In this document: positions 26,055-35,494 of the stretch, one piece after another
Layout: every line of letters starts with the position of its first letter
Numbering within the stretch: position 1 is the stretch's first letter
DNA from: Thalassospira profundimaris
GTDB lineage: Bacteria > Pseudomonadota > Alphaproteobacteria > Rhodospirillales > Thalassospiraceae
Direction: 5' to 3'
DNA length: 64,000 bases
Assembly: GCF_003326795.1 (NCBI RefSeq)
Contig: NZ_JPWI01000006.1
Coordinates: 62,001 to 126,000, forward strand
Notes under the pieces: model-generated
Seen by the model: only the letters and a program-made list of their open reading frames with translations
Told to the model about the DNA's origin: nothing
The model's database searches: none
Translations under genes and position numbers: made by a program

Positions 26055-28364
26055 TTACCGGCTGTCGGTAGTGTCAGCTTGTGCGGGTATTGAACACATC
26101 CAGTAGGAAAGTATCCAGGCACAGGCCAGACCGATTGAAATGATGGTGCCGATGGTATTGACCACCGGTACCGAGCTTGTCGCCAAAAGCCCAAAGGCCA
26201 GAATGCTGCTGATCAGGGACAGGAACACGGCAAAGCGGGTTTCCGTCTGTTGGCCGTGATGTCGACTTTCAGAGGTGAAAATCGCGTAATCCGCCCCGAT
26301 GGCAAACACCAGAAACAGCGCCATGATTGCAAAGAAATTGATCGTCACACCCAATGCGAATGCTCCGATAACGGCAATCAGGATGGCAATCAAGGGTGCG
26401 GCAAGGACGTTCAAACCGGCATATGCACCATATCTTATGATGGCAAGGATACCGGCAACGATCAGTGATGCCGCAAGCGCAATCGTGGCCCAGTTCCGGT
26501 AATGCGCGAACTGGGCTGTGATGGTTTCGCGCGGATTGATCAGCCGGGCATTGCCAATGTCTGCAATTGCGTCGCGAATGGCATCGGCATCTTTAACGGC
26601 ACCAAGCCGGATAATATCGGTTTCCCCGTGCTGCAAGCTCGCAAGGGCCGGGATGGTCCCCAAAATATCCGGATCAGGTTCCAGAAAATCACTTTCGGTA
26701 TGTTGGGTGGGAGTTTGGACCGGTAATGATGCCCGCAGCTTTGCCCCAAAGGGTTCTTCCAGTTCCTTAGCCACCAGTTCGCGGTTTTCTTGCTGTCGTT
26801 TAATCGATGGAATGACATCGGACAGACCAAACAGACTTCCCAGAATACTGTCCCGGATAATCGGGGTGAGGGCGGTGCGTACAGCTTCACCTGTTTCGAG
26901 GCGGTCCTGAACAAGACTGCCATCAATGCGGATGAATTGCGGATTGCCCCCTATCCCCAGCGTTTCGCCAATCTCGCGGGCATCTTCGATCAGGGCTGCA
27001 TTGCCGTGACCAAGGGCCGCTATATCGTCATTGGCGGGCAGGGAATAGACGGTTGTAATCAGGCCGATGACCGCACATGCCAGAACCGCCAGACGTTGTT
27101 TCTGAGGGATGCGGACTTTCAGCAAAGCGTTATCAATATGGGCATAGATCGTGCGGATGGCTGACCGGTCCCTTGCATCACGATGGGGCAGAACGGGCAG
27201 GATCGTCACCACAGTGACATAGGCCGCAATCAGTCCGGAAATGGAATAAAGCGATATCTGTGCAAGCAAGACTGTCGGCGTCACGGCAAGGGCAGCAAAG
27301 CCGCAAACAGTGGTCAGAAGCCCAAGCCGCAAGCCCGGACGAATATGCGCAAGCCGTACGCTGGCAGCCCCGACCGACTTTGGCAGAACCAGAAAATGCA
27401 GCGCATAATCAATCGAAATGCCAATCAGGCTTGCACCAAACACCAGTGCAATGGCGTGGATGCTGTCAAAGACGACAACAAGGGCGGTAATCCCGGCAAG
27501 CAATCCACTGCCCACGGTCAGCAGTGTCGCAACCAGTGGAAGTGTCGACATAAATACACCAACCACCATCATGATCACACCGATGGTGGCAATTATCGCT
27601 ATGCGTTGAACGTCGCTGCGTGCGTGGCTGGCTTCTGATACGGCAAAGAAAACCTGACCGGTTTTTGCGATGTGAAGCGCAGCATCGGATGCGCTTCTTG
27701 TCGCAATCACATCGTTGATCTGTTCCACCCATTGCGCTTCCTGCCCGTTGGTGCGGACATCCGGCGACAGGGTGATGATGATTGGTGTTGCAAACCGGTT
27801 GTCATCCTGAACCAGACCGCTTTGTCCGATCTTGCTGCCAAGCTCGGACAGAAACCCCGGAAGAAGCGAAAATGGATCGTTTCCAAGCGACTGAGCACTG
27901 ATCATGGATGACGGGGAATAAAGATCCTGCAAGGCACGACGAAACAGTCGCTGCCCGTCACCATTCATCAGACTATCGCGATCCTTTTGCGATAGAAGCC
28001 CGTTGGCATGCTTTTGATAAAGCCCATAAAGGGACTGCGCATCACCGGTTTCAAAGCCCGGCAGGCTGACATTGTTTGTGCCAGCAATGTCACGAAACTC
28101 TTGGGCCATATCCCGGCTTGCGGTCTCAAGGGCATTGCGATTGCCATGTGAGACCATAACGATGGCCTGACGGGCATCGCGTGCCAAAAGATCACGGACA
28201 ATATTGATATCTGAAAACCGTTCGGCGTTTTCCGGACCACTTTCCTGCCCGATCAGGGCAAGAATATCGCCATCAATGCGGCTGTGCTTCGCGCTGATCT
28301 GCCAGACCGTCACGATCCCCATGACCAGCAGACAGATCACCCATATGGTGGCGCGCAGCTTCAT
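26055..28364 (-). CDS. MMPL/RND-family lipid exporter of the aryl polyene cluster
   Basis: This 769-residue protein has the MMPL layout: one N-terminal helix, a periplasmic domain of about 210 residues, six helices (about 240-430), a second periplasmic domain and six further helices to the end. The motif GASLIGISIDYALHFLVLP with a central Asp in helix 4, and IGADYAIFTSESRHHG in the second repeat, are the proton-relay positions of RND pumps. It should move the aryl polyene lipid across the inner membrane. Its start shares one base with the stop of the LolA-like gene. Confidence 0.9.
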   Translation of the reverse strand: MKLRATIWVICLLVMGIVTVWQISAKHSRIDGDILALIGQESGPENAERFSDINIVRDLLARDARQAIVMVSHGNRNALETASRDMAQEFRDIAGTNNVSLPGFETGDAQSLYGLYQKHANGLLSQKDRDSLMNGDGQRLFRRALQDLYSPSSMISAQSLGNDPFSLLPGFLSELGSKIGQSGLVQDDNRFATPIIITLSPDVRTNGQEAQWVEQINDVIATRSASDAALHIAKTGQVFFAVSEASHARSDVQRIAIIATIGVIMMVVGVFMSTLPLVATLLTVGSGLLAGITALVVVFDSIHAIALVFGASLIGISIDYALHFLVLPKSVGAASVRLAHIRPGLRLGLLTTVCGFAALAVTPTVLLAQISLYSISGLIAAYVTVVTILPVLPHRDARDRSAIRTIYAHIDNALLKVRIPQKQRLAVLACAVIGLITTVYSLPANDDIAALGHGNAALIEDAREIGETLGIGGNPQFIRIDGSLVQDRLETGEAVRTALTPIIRDSILGSLFGLSDVIPSIKRQQENRELVAKELEEPFGAKLRASLPVQTPTQHTESDFLEPDPDILGTIPALASLQHGETDIIRLGAVKDADAIRDAIADIGNARLINPRETITAQFAHYRNWATIALAASLIVAGILAIIRYGAYAGLNVLAAPLIAILIAVIGAFALGVTINFFAIMALFLVFAIGADYAIFTSESRHHGQQTETRFAVFLSLISSILAFGLLATSSVPVVNTIGTIISIGLACAWILSYWMCSIPAQADTTDSR

Positions 28365-29032
28365 TATTGTGCCTGCCCGGACAGAAGGATTGCGATATCA
28401 CCGGGCAAGGGCAGGGATGCCTTTGCCTGATTGCCAAGTGTGATGTCATCATAATCGCCAGATGGCTTTTTAATCGTGACATGTTCAACAAACTGATCGC
28501 CCGATGCCGTGATCTCGATGATCTGATCTGCAATCGGAAGACCGGCAAGCGGGACAAGTTTTACGTGCCAGGATGCGTTGTTTTCGCCGGTTTCCGGGGG
28601 CATTTCGGCAATGGTGAAATGTGCCGACAAGGCATCCCAGTTTCCGGCAAGAACGGCAGAAATTAGGGCGATGAATTGATGAAACTGTGCGCCACTTGCA
28701 ATGACTTCTGTGCTGCCATCGTCAAGCACACGGGTAATCCCGCGATCTGTCATCACGGTGGTATCGGGGAATGGTTCCTGATTTTCCCACACCAGCCCGT
28801 CTTTGGGGGACAGGGTAAAGCTGCCCGTTGAAACAAGGGGCTGATCAAACCCGTTCAGGTGCCGGTCCAGTTGAAAGACCCCGGTCAGATAGGCATCATC
28901 GGAAATTGAAAGTGGTGCGGAAATACCCGCACTATCGGCCCGCACAGATGAAACCAAAGCTGAAATTGTCATCAGAATGACAATGCCAAAGGTCACCAAT
29001 ATCTGCTGTGCGATGGTGCGAAGCCTGATCAT
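28364..29032 (-). CDS. LolA-like periplasmic carrier of the aryl polyene cluster
   Basis: After a signal/anchor segment (AQQILVTFGIVILMTISALV) the protein has a LolA-like beta-barrel half: LTGVFQLDRHLNGFDQPLVS, then GSFTLSPKDGLVWENQEPFP. LolA-type proteins shuttle lipids between membranes, so this one probably accepts the polyene lipid from the MMPL exporter. I use the ATG at 29032, which overlaps the thioesterase stop as ATGA; a start 30 bases upstream is possible. The combination of LolA-like carrier and MMPL pump is a hallmark of aryl polyene loci. Confidence 0.82.
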   Translation of the reverse strand: MIRLRTIAQQILVTFGIVILMTISALVSSVRADSAGISAPLSISDDAYLTGVFQLDRHLNGFDQPLVSTGSFTLSPKDGLVWENQEPFPDTTVMTDRGITRVLDDGSTEVIASGAQFHQFIALISAVLAGNWDALSAHFTIAEMPPETGENNASWHVKLVPLAGLPIADQIIEITASGDQFVEHVTIKKPSGDYDDITLGNQAKASLPLPGDIAILLSGQAQ

Positions 29033-29436
29033 TTTTGTACTTCCAGCTTGGAGATCAGACATTCCGGGCTGGCAAACAGCATTTCGCCGGTCGCCTTTTC
29101 AACGGCAACCTGAATGGTAAAGCCCTTGGTCAGCTTGTCACCGGTTTTGGCGTCGGTAATCAGATAATCAATCTTGAGCCGGTTTTCATATTCCCTGAGT
29201 GTTGCGGTAATGCGGATTTCCTGTCCGAACCGGCAGGGACGGACATATTTGACCCGCATATCGACGACCGGCCACAGATAGCCGCTTTCATCCATCTGCG
29301 GATAGTTATAGTCAATCTTGTCAAGCAGCGCACAGCGGGCATTTTCAAAGAACTGAACGTAATTGCCGTGCCAGACCACATTCATCGGATCAAGATGATA
29401 GAACTGGATGGTTTCGGTGACGGATGCGGCTATCAT
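29029..29436 (-). CDS. 4-hydroxybenzoyl-CoA-type thioesterase
   Basis: A 135-residue hotdog thioesterase. The segment QFYHLDPMNVVWHGNYVQFF carries the catalytic Asp in the usual YDxDxxxHVxNxxY-like position, and YVRPCRFGQEIRI follows. It could release or edit acyl chains on the ACPs of the cluster. It overlaps the ammonia-lyase gene upstream and the LolA-like gene downstream by 4 bases each. Confidence 0.85.
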   Translation of the reverse strand: MIAASVTETIQFYHLDPMNVVWHGNYVQFFENARCALLDKIDYNYPQMDESGYLWPVVDMRVKYVRPCRFGQEIRITATLREYENRLKIDYLITDAKTGDKLTKGFTIQVAVEKATGEMLFASPECLISKLEVQK

Positions 29437-30992
29437 GCGACCTCCCCGTCATAAAGTGCCCAGTGGCGGCCCTGAATACGTGAAATCACCAATCGCAAGG
29501 TCGCTTCAAGTGGCTGGTCTTCATCGATAAAGCCAATGTCTTCCTTAAGCTGGTCGATAAAGCGGACAAGGTCCGGGCCGAGTTGCGCTTGCGTAATCTC
29601 GCCCGATTTCTCCCGCAGGCGGATGGCCTGAAGGGCGGCAATCAGGTTGGCTGCAACCACCTGTTCGGTCAGTTGCAGGACACGCAGGCAATCGCGCGCG
29701 GCAATCGTGCCCATGCTGACCTTGTCCTGGTTATGACATTCGGTGGATCGCGAAAATACGCTGGCCGGCATGGTTTGTTTCAGGGCCTCTGCCGTCCAGG
29801 CTGAGGCACCGATTTGGACGGCCTTCAGGCCATGATTGATCGATGCACGATCAGCCCCCGATCCCGACAGGTTGGATGGGAGGCCGTGGTTGAATCTGGT
29901 ATCAACCAGAAGCGCCATCTGCCGGTCCATCAGATCGGCCAGATTGGCGACCAGTGTCTTCATGCCATCCGCAACAAAGGCAATGTGGCCGCCGTAAAAA
30001 TGACCGCCATGCAAAATGGTGTTTTCACCAACATCAAGCAGCGGATTGTCATTTGCACTATTGAGTTCGATTTCAAGCGTCCTGCGGAAGGTGGGCATCA
30101 TATCGGCCAGCACACCAATCACATGCGGCGCGCAGCGCAATGAATAGCGATCCTGCAAGCGTGCCGGTTCGTAATCCGGTCCAAGATGAGCAAGATCATT
30201 CTCAATCCATGCTGCAATCTGTGCCTGTCCGGGGTGGGGCTTTGCCGCGAAAAGCCGTTTGTCGAAATGTGCGGGATTGCCCAGAAGGCCAATGCTTGCC
30301 ATTGCCGTGATACGGCTGGTCAGTTTGCATAGATATTGCGCGCGAACAAATGCCTGACACATCAGAGCCGTCATAACGGCCGTGCCATTCATGATGGCCA
30401 ATGCTTCTTTGGGGCGCAACACCAGTGGCGTCAGGCCAGCTTGCTCAAGTGCATCCTTGGCTGTTGTTTGGGTGCCACGATAGAGCACATCGCGCTCGCC
30501 GATCAGGGCCGCAGCAACATAGGATAGCGGGGTCAGGTCCCCGGATGCTCCGACCGATCCTTCTTCGGGGATCAGCGGCGTAATGTCATGGGCCAGAAGG
30601 CCGGTCAGCTGATCAAGAAGATCGACACTTACGGCAGAATAGCCACTGCAAAGTGATGCCAGACGGACGGCCAGCACCGCACGCGCCTGATCGGCGGGCA
30701 GGATGTTGCCAAGACCGCAGCCATGAAAACGGCTTAGATGCAGGGGGAGTTCTGCAACCAGTTCGGGGGGCACGCGGCGAGATACTGAATCCCCATAACC
30801 GGTGGTGACCCCGTAAATATGACCATGCTCGCGCAATTCGCGATCAAGGAAGTCCGCGCCGTTCTGGATGCGATTGCGGAACTCTGCGTCACCAGACAGA
30901 ACCGGTTGGGCGCGCTGTTCTGACAGGGCAATCACATCCTCGATCATCAGATCGTTCTCGCCGAAAATGATGTTGATGTGATTATTGGTCAT
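29433..30992 (-). CDS. MIO-type aromatic amino acid ammonia-lyase
   Basis: A 519-residue HAL/PAL/TAL-family enzyme: GSVGASGDLTPLSY holds the Ala-Ser-Gly triad that forms the MIO cofactor, GVTTGYGDSVSRRVPP carries the catalytic Tyr and FYGGHIAFVADGMKT fits the family. In aryl polyene clusters such lyases are thought to provide the aryl acid starter from Tyr or Phe. The start MTNNHINIIFGEN at 30992 is chosen over a longer upstream frame that lies within the preceding gene; it overlaps that gene by 11 bases. At the substrate-selectivity position the sequence reads RFHGCG (Phe-His), unlike the His-Leu or Phe-Leu pairs of characterised tyrosine or phenylalanine lyases. Confidence 0.88.
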   Translation of the reverse strand: MTNNHINIIFGENDLMIEDVIALSEQRAQPVLSGDAEFRNRIQNGADFLDRELREHGHIYGVTTGYGDSVSRRVPPELVAELPLHLSRFHGCGLGNILPADQARAVLAVRLASLCSGYSAVSVDLLDQLTGLLAHDITPLIPEEGSVGASGDLTPLSYVAAALIGERDVLYRGTQTTAKDALEQAGLTPLVLRPKEALAIMNGTAVMTALMCQAFVRAQYLCKLTSRITAMASIGLLGNPAHFDKRLFAAKPHPGQAQIAAWIENDLAHLGPDYEPARLQDRYSLRCAPHVIGVLADMMPTFRRTLEIELNSANDNPLLDVGENTILHGGHFYGGHIAFVADGMKTLVANLADLMDRQMALLVDTRFNHGLPSNLSGSGADRASINHGLKAVQIGASAWTAEALKQTMPASVFSRSTECHNQDKVSMGTIAARDCLRVLQLTEQVVAANLIAALQAIRLREKSGEITQAQLGPDLVRFIDQLKEDIGFIDEDQPLEATLRLVISRIQGRHWALYDGEVA

Positions 30993-32691
30993 TATCTGCC
31001 TTTTTCTTCGCCCAGAAGTCATAGAAATTGAACCATTGCAGCGGTTCATTAACAACAATCTTTTCAAGCCATTGCGCATACAGGCTGGCGTAATTTTTGA
31101 TCGCCTCTTCGCGCTTTGCACGCGGCAGGATCATCTGATCGGCCAGCTTGTGCCAGGCAATCCTGAATTTTTTCCCCGAACGCCATGCCGCAGCCGAGTA
31201 GACCGGGCATTGCAGCAAATAGGCAAGGATAAACGGACCTTGCGGGAATGGTGCGTCATCGCCCAGGAACGGTGTGTGGACCGTTTTGTCGCGTGCGCCA
31301 ATCGCAACGCGGTCGGCGGCAATCACCACCCATTCCCCCCGGTCAACCCGTTCGCGCAGCATCATCGCGGTGTCGGGGCCGATTTCGGTGACTTCAATCA
31401 GGTCGACCTGACTTTCGGGGGCAAATTTCTTCAGGACGCGACCAAACCGGGCGGCATTCTTTTGATGCAGCAACACATTGACGCGAAAATCGCGATCCCG
31501 GCTGGCAATGGCGCGCACCAGTTCCATATTGCCGAAATGCGAAACCAGCAGAACCACTGCCTGATTGCGCGGCAAATAATCAAACAGGCTGGTGGCATCA
31601 TCGGGAAGGTCAAGATTGCTTTCTTTTAGCCGCCCGCTCCAGGCGGCGATCTTGTCGAGTGCGCTTTCACCAAACTGAACAAAATGGCGAAACACATTCA
31701 TGCGCGTTGGTGCAATATCCGCCCCGGCCTTTTGCGCGCGGCTCAGAAAATCATGTGACGCCTGTCGGGCAGCGCGACCGGTCAGGTAGAAGTAAAAAAT
31801 GATCGGCAACATGATCGCCAGACAAAACCGCCGACCGCAATAGCGATACACCATGCCAAGGAACCGCATCCCGAAATAGATGCCCCGTTCATCAATCTCT
31901 GACCAGTGCTCGGACGGTGGGGGTGTTGCGCTGTGTGATCCCGTTTTCCCGGTTTGGACAAATCGCCCGCCCCGGATCACAAATCCCGGCAACCGCCAGA
32001 TCATGCCAAAAACCAGTCTGGTATGCATCCAGCTGATCAGGACATTGTCTTTCCACATCCGGAAGTTTGATGTGTTTCCTTCGGGGTATGTCACCTTGGT
32101 CGGAATATGGATCACCGGCACACCGCGCCAGAACAGACGCACCATCAGTTCGGTGTCAAAATCCATCTTTTTGCCAAGACCCTCTTCGCGCCAGACCGCA
32201 AGGCTTTGTTCAAGCGGATAGACACGAAACCCGCACATGCTGTCGCGGATGGCAAAGGAAAGCGTTTCAATCCACACCCATACATGGGTCACCCAGCGCC
32301 CGATTTTGCGCCCGGTCGGAATGCTGCCGTCATAGATCGGAAGACCGGTGATCAGTGCATCCGGGTTACCATTTGCCGCAGTCAGCATCTCAGGGATCCG
32401 GGCAAGGTCATGCTGCCCGTCGGCATCAATCTGGATGGCGTGGCTAAATCCGGCCTTCCGGGCAATTTCCATTCCTGTCATGACCGCCACACCCTTCCCG
32501 CCATTACGTGGCAGCCGATAACAGATCACGCCATTTTCCGGATCATGAAGGCTTTCGACGACCTGCCGTGTCTGTTCATTTGAGCCGTCATCAATGATGA
32601 ACACACAAAGATCATGGGCGCGGATCGATGCAACGACATCAGCCAGAACGCTATGATGATTATGGGTCGGGATCAGCGCACAGACTTTCAC
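30982..32691 (-). CDS. Family 2 glycosyltransferase fused to LpxL-like acyltransferase
   Basis: The 569-residue protein has two enzymes in one chain. Residues 1-240 are a GT2 domain: ALIPTHNHHSVLADVVA, FIIDDGSNEQTRQV, GGKGVAVMTGMEIARKAG and the metal motif IQIDADGQHD. Residues about 290-565 are a lysophospholipid/lipid A acyltransferase domain of the LpxL type with VSHFGNMELVRA (His-x4-Glu). It probably joins the aryl polyene to a sugar and a fatty acyl group for anchoring in the outer membrane. The same fusion is a known component of aryl polyene clusters. Confidence 0.88.
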   Translation of the reverse strand: MKVCALIPTHNHHSVLADVVASIRAHDLCVFIIDDGSNEQTRQVVESLHDPENGVICYRLPRNGGKGVAVMTGMEIARKAGFSHAIQIDADGQHDLARIPEMLTAANGNPDALITGLPIYDGSIPTGRKIGRWVTHVWVWIETLSFAIRDSMCGFRVYPLEQSLAVWREEGLGKKMDFDTELMVRLFWRGVPVIHIPTKVTYPEGNTSNFRMWKDNVLISWMHTRLVFGMIWRLPGFVIRGGRFVQTGKTGSHSATPPPSEHWSEIDERGIYFGMRFLGMVYRYCGRRFCLAIMLPIIFYFYLTGRAARQASHDFLSRAQKAGADIAPTRMNVFRHFVQFGESALDKIAAWSGRLKESNLDLPDDATSLFDYLPRNQAVVLLVSHFGNMELVRAIASRDRDFRVNVLLHQKNAARFGRVLKKFAPESQVDLIEVTEIGPDTAMMLRERVDRGEWVVIAADRVAIGARDKTVHTPFLGDDAPFPQGPFILAYLLQCPVYSAAAWRSGKKFRIAWHKLADQMILPRAKREEAIKNYASLYAQWLEKIVVNEPLQWFNFYDFWAKKKADNDQ

Positions 32692-34400
32692 GCGACGTCA
32701 CCTTGGTATGTATCGGGCGTGCGTAACTTCAGGGTGCCCGAACTATGCAGATCGGCTTCGTCGGATCGGTAACAGAATTTAAGGCGCCCTGCCGCTGCGT
32801 CATAATCAAGTTCAAGTTTGATGACGTCGGTGGGTGTTATTGGTTTGCGGAATTTAAGCTGGCTCACCTCGGACACATTGCGTGATGACCCGAAAAGTGA
32901 CGCGCCAAAAAGGGCGGCCCAATGAAGCTGTACGACGCCGGGAAGGATCGGTTGCCCCGGGAAATGCCCCTTGAAGCAGGTCATGCCGGAATTAAGTGCA
33001 AGCGTCATCGAAAGGCTGTTGCCATCGCGTGTCTGACTTGAAACCGCCGGAAGAGTATTGCCATTGTCATCAAATAGTGCGCGCAACAGATGCAGGGGCT
33101 TCTTGCCCTGACTGTCTGTCGGAAGGGCATCAACAAATCGCCAGCGCTGTGGTAATGCCGCGTCATCTTCAAATTGCGCAAGATCGCGGCGCAAAAGGCG
33201 ACCCATCCGGAAACGGCCGCGCTTTTGCAACTCTGTCTGGCCCGTGTCGGTCAGAACCGCCACAACGGCCAGTCTTTGATCATCTTCATGGGCCAGAAGT
33301 GCAACAGCGTCTTCGACAAGGTCGCTTTGACGAAGGTGTTCTTCCACTGCTCCAAGCGAAACACGCTTGCCCTCGATCTTTACCACCCGGTCGGCACGAC
33401 CTTTAAGCACGAAGCTATGGTCATCGATGTTAATGTCGACCCTGTCCTGTGTCTGATACCAGTCATCCCCGGCAATATGGTTTGCACGCACGCGCAGACA
33501 GCCGTCATCATTCAGTCCGGTATCCAGCCCCGGAAGCGGATGCCATGGTGTGTTTTCACCTTGCTGTTGACGCCAGGCAATGCCACCGGTTTCGGTGCTT
33601 CCATAAATTTCGGTCGGGCAGGTGCCAAGCATCTTGGTGGCGGCCTGTGCCGTCGGTAAATCAAGTGGTCCGCCAGAACTCAGGACAAGTGCCGGGCGTG
33701 GCGCATGGATCAGATCGGGATGAAGGTTTTTAAGCTGTGCCGGACTGGTAACCAGCATGTCACCAGTTCCCAGTTCGGCAAGAACCATTTCCCAGAACGG
33801 GGCCGGTTCGGCACGGGTGACTTGCCTGTTCATGACCGGCCAGATCACCCGAAAGATCAGACCATAGATATGCTGATGGGAAACAAGTCCGATGACCCGC
33901 GATCTTTCCTGCATCAACGGGCACCAAAGCAGGGACTGGGTTTTGATTTCGTCCTCGATCTGGGCAAGGGTCTTTATGATCGGCTTTGGGATGCCACTTG
34001 ATCCCGACGTAAAGAAGATGGCCTTGCAGGATCTTGCATCCGCAATAGTGTCATGCGGATCATTTGCCGTTTCCGGATCGTTCGGATTGCCAAGCAGATC
34101 AGCGATGCGCACATCATCCAGATGTGTATCAAACTGCTGCCCGATTTCATCGAGATACCCGCTTTTGTCCGTCGCAGGCAGGATTGCGGTCGAACCGGAC
34201 CGCCACACGGCCGCAAGAGCAATCAGGAACAGGCGCGTGGACTGGCAATAGATCGAAACGCGCGATCCCGGTTCAAGCATTGCAGCAAGCTTGTCGATAT
34301 CGGCCTGAACGGTGCCGACATTGATCGTGCTTCCACCTTCGAGAAACAAGGCGGTTTCAGTATTGCGAGGATCACTGAGGTTTGTGAAAAAAACGCTCAT
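32688..34400 (-). CDS. AMP-ligase fused to hotdog dehydratase
   Basis: The 570-residue chain starts as an adenylate-forming ligase: IFFTSGSSGIPKPIIKTL (A3), EIYGSTETGGIAWRQ (A5), YQTQDRVDINIDDHSFVLKG (A7/A8) and SQGKKPLHLL with the C-terminal lysine. From about residue 455 a FabZ/ApeI-like hotdog domain follows, with MTCFKGHFPGQPILPGVVQL containing the catalytic His. The ligase would load an aryl acid (such as 4-hydroxybenzoate or coumarate) on an ACP; the dehydratase would act during elongation. The fusion may couple loading to elongation. Overlaps neighbours by 4 bases on both sides. Confidence 0.87.
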   Translation of the reverse strand: MSVFFTNLSDPRNTETALFLEGGSTINVGTVQADIDKLAAMLEPGSRVSIYCQSTRLFLIALAAVWRSGSTAILPATDKSGYLDEIGQQFDTHLDDVRIADLLGNPNDPETANDPHDTIADARSCKAIFFTSGSSGIPKPIIKTLAQIEDEIKTQSLLWCPLMQERSRVIGLVSHQHIYGLIFRVIWPVMNRQVTRAEPAPFWEMVLAELGTGDMLVTSPAQLKNLHPDLIHAPRPALVLSSGGPLDLPTAQAATKMLGTCPTEIYGSTETGGIAWRQQQGENTPWHPLPGLDTGLNDDGCLRVRANHIAGDDWYQTQDRVDINIDDHSFVLKGRADRVVKIEGKRVSLGAVEEHLRQSDLVEDAVALLAHEDDQRLAVVAVLTDTGQTELQKRGRFRMGRLLRRDLAQFEDDAALPQRWRFVDALPTDSQGKKPLHLLRALFDDNGNTLPAVSSQTRDGNSLSMTLALNSGMTCFKGHFPGQPILPGVVQLHWAALFGASLFGSSRNVSEVSQLKFRKPITPTDVIKLELDYDAAAGRLKFCYRSDEADLHSSGTLKLRTPDTYQGDVA

Positions 34401-35002
34401 GCGTTCTCCTGCCGGGGATTGTTTTGTGATTTCCGGTTATGGCGGGCGCGCAGGATACGGCGCACCGGCCATTCCCCAACGAACAGAACCCCGATCAGGA
34501 CATAGGAAATCAGTCCGTTATAAAGCGTCCATGTTTCGATACTGGTATAAAGGGCAGTCCATGCCGCAACGGTGCCATTCAGAACAAAGAACCCGACCCA
34601 TATGCCGGTCAGTTTGCGGGTGTAAGCGATGGCATAGGCATCAAGTTCACCAGACCGAAGCCGTGCAAACCGTTCAATCATCGGCATCCCGGAAAACAGG
34701 GATAGTCCAAACAGGGCGGCAAGGGTTGAACTGACAATGACCGGATAAAAACGGATTGCCACCAGCGCGCTGGCAATCCCCGCAGAGCTCAGAATGACCG
34801 CAATCACAAGAAAGCTTGCCGCCTGTGCGCGTTTTCCACTGCCAAGAAACAGGGCGGCACGCAGGACGACAGCAACAATCAGCATGATAAGGATCAGACG
34901 TGGCGAAAAGATCGAAAGCCCGAAATAAACCAGTACCGGATAGGCAATACCCAGTATCGCAAGCAGAATGGCGCCGACGCGACTAGGAGCTGACCAGGTC
35001 AT
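34397..35002 (-). CDS. COG4648-type integral membrane protein of the aryl polyene cluster
   Basis: About 200 residues with five or six hydrophobic segments, beginning with VGAILLAILGIAYPVLVYFG and including FLVIAVILSSAGIASALVAI and GFFVLNGTVAAWTALYT. Membrane proteins of this kind (COG4648) are constant members of aryl polyene loci, with unknown function. The ATG at 35002 overlaps the ACP gene by 20 bases; one at 35023 is also in frame. The C-terminus is basic and cytoplasmic. Confidence 0.75.
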   Translation of the reverse strand: MTWSAPSRVGAILLAILGIAYPVLVYFGLSIFSPRLILIMLIVAVVLRAALFLGSGKRAQAASFLVIAVILSSAGIASALVAIRFYPVIVSSTLAALFGLSLFSGMPMIERFARLRSGELDAYAIAYTRKLTGIWVGFFVLNGTVAAWTALYTSIETWTLYNGLISYVLIGVLFVGEWPVRRILRARHNRKSQNNPRQENA

Positions 35003-35231
35003 GAATTTTCTCGACCACGTCATCGACGGTTCTGACCGATTTGAATTCAGTGGCCGGGATTTTCTTGCCGGTAAGTTCCTGGAATTTGACGATCAGATCG
35101 ACAGCATCGATGCTATCAAGATCAAGGTCTTCCATCAGGCGGGCATCGGGCGTGATGTCTTCGGCCGGGACCTCGAACAGTTCGACCAGATAATGCTGCA
35201 ACTGGTTATAGACTTCGTCGCGACTATGCAT
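34983..35231 (-). CDS. Acyl carrier protein (first of two)
   Basis: An 82-residue acidic ACP with the phosphopantetheine site DLDLDSIDAVDLI (Ser40). It carries the growing chain between the ligase, ketosynthases, ketoreductase and dehydratase. The gene sits 2 bases after the other ACP gene. The divergent phosphopantetheinyl transferase near the promoter end of the operon is the likely activator. Confidence 0.92.
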   Translation of the reverse strand: MHSRDEVYNQLQHYLVELFEVPAEDITPDARLMEDLDLDSIDAVDLIVKFQELTGKKIPATEFKSVRTVDDVVEKIHDLVSS

Positions 35232-35233
35232 GG

Positions 35234-35494
35234 TTACGCCCCTTTCGCTGACTGAATGAATTTGGCCAGGTTCTGAACGGACGCAAAATGTGTTTTGACG
35301 TTTTCGTCTTTGGCATCGATACGGACATCATATTTTTTCTGAAGCGCGACGCCAAGTTCAAGCGCATCAATAGAATCAAGACCCAAGCCATCAACAAAAA
35401 GGGCTTCGGTACTATCAATGTCATCGACCTGCACATCTTCGAGATTAAGCGTCTCGATGATGAATGCTTTAAGTTCTGTTTCCAGCGAAGTCAT
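35234..35494 (-). CDS. Acyl carrier protein (second of two)
   Basis: An 86-residue ACP with the 4'-phosphopantetheine motif GLGLDSIDALELGV (Ser41) and three acidic stretches. The two ACPs differ in sequence, so they probably carry different intermediates (for instance the aryl starter chain and a separate acyl chain). The gene overlaps the 3' end of the acyltransferase gene by 26 bases. Confidence 0.92.
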   Translation of the reverse strand: MTSLETELKAFIIETLNLEDVQVDDIDSTEALFVDGLGLDSIDALELGVALQKKYDVRIDAKDENVKTHFASVQNLAKFIQSAKGA

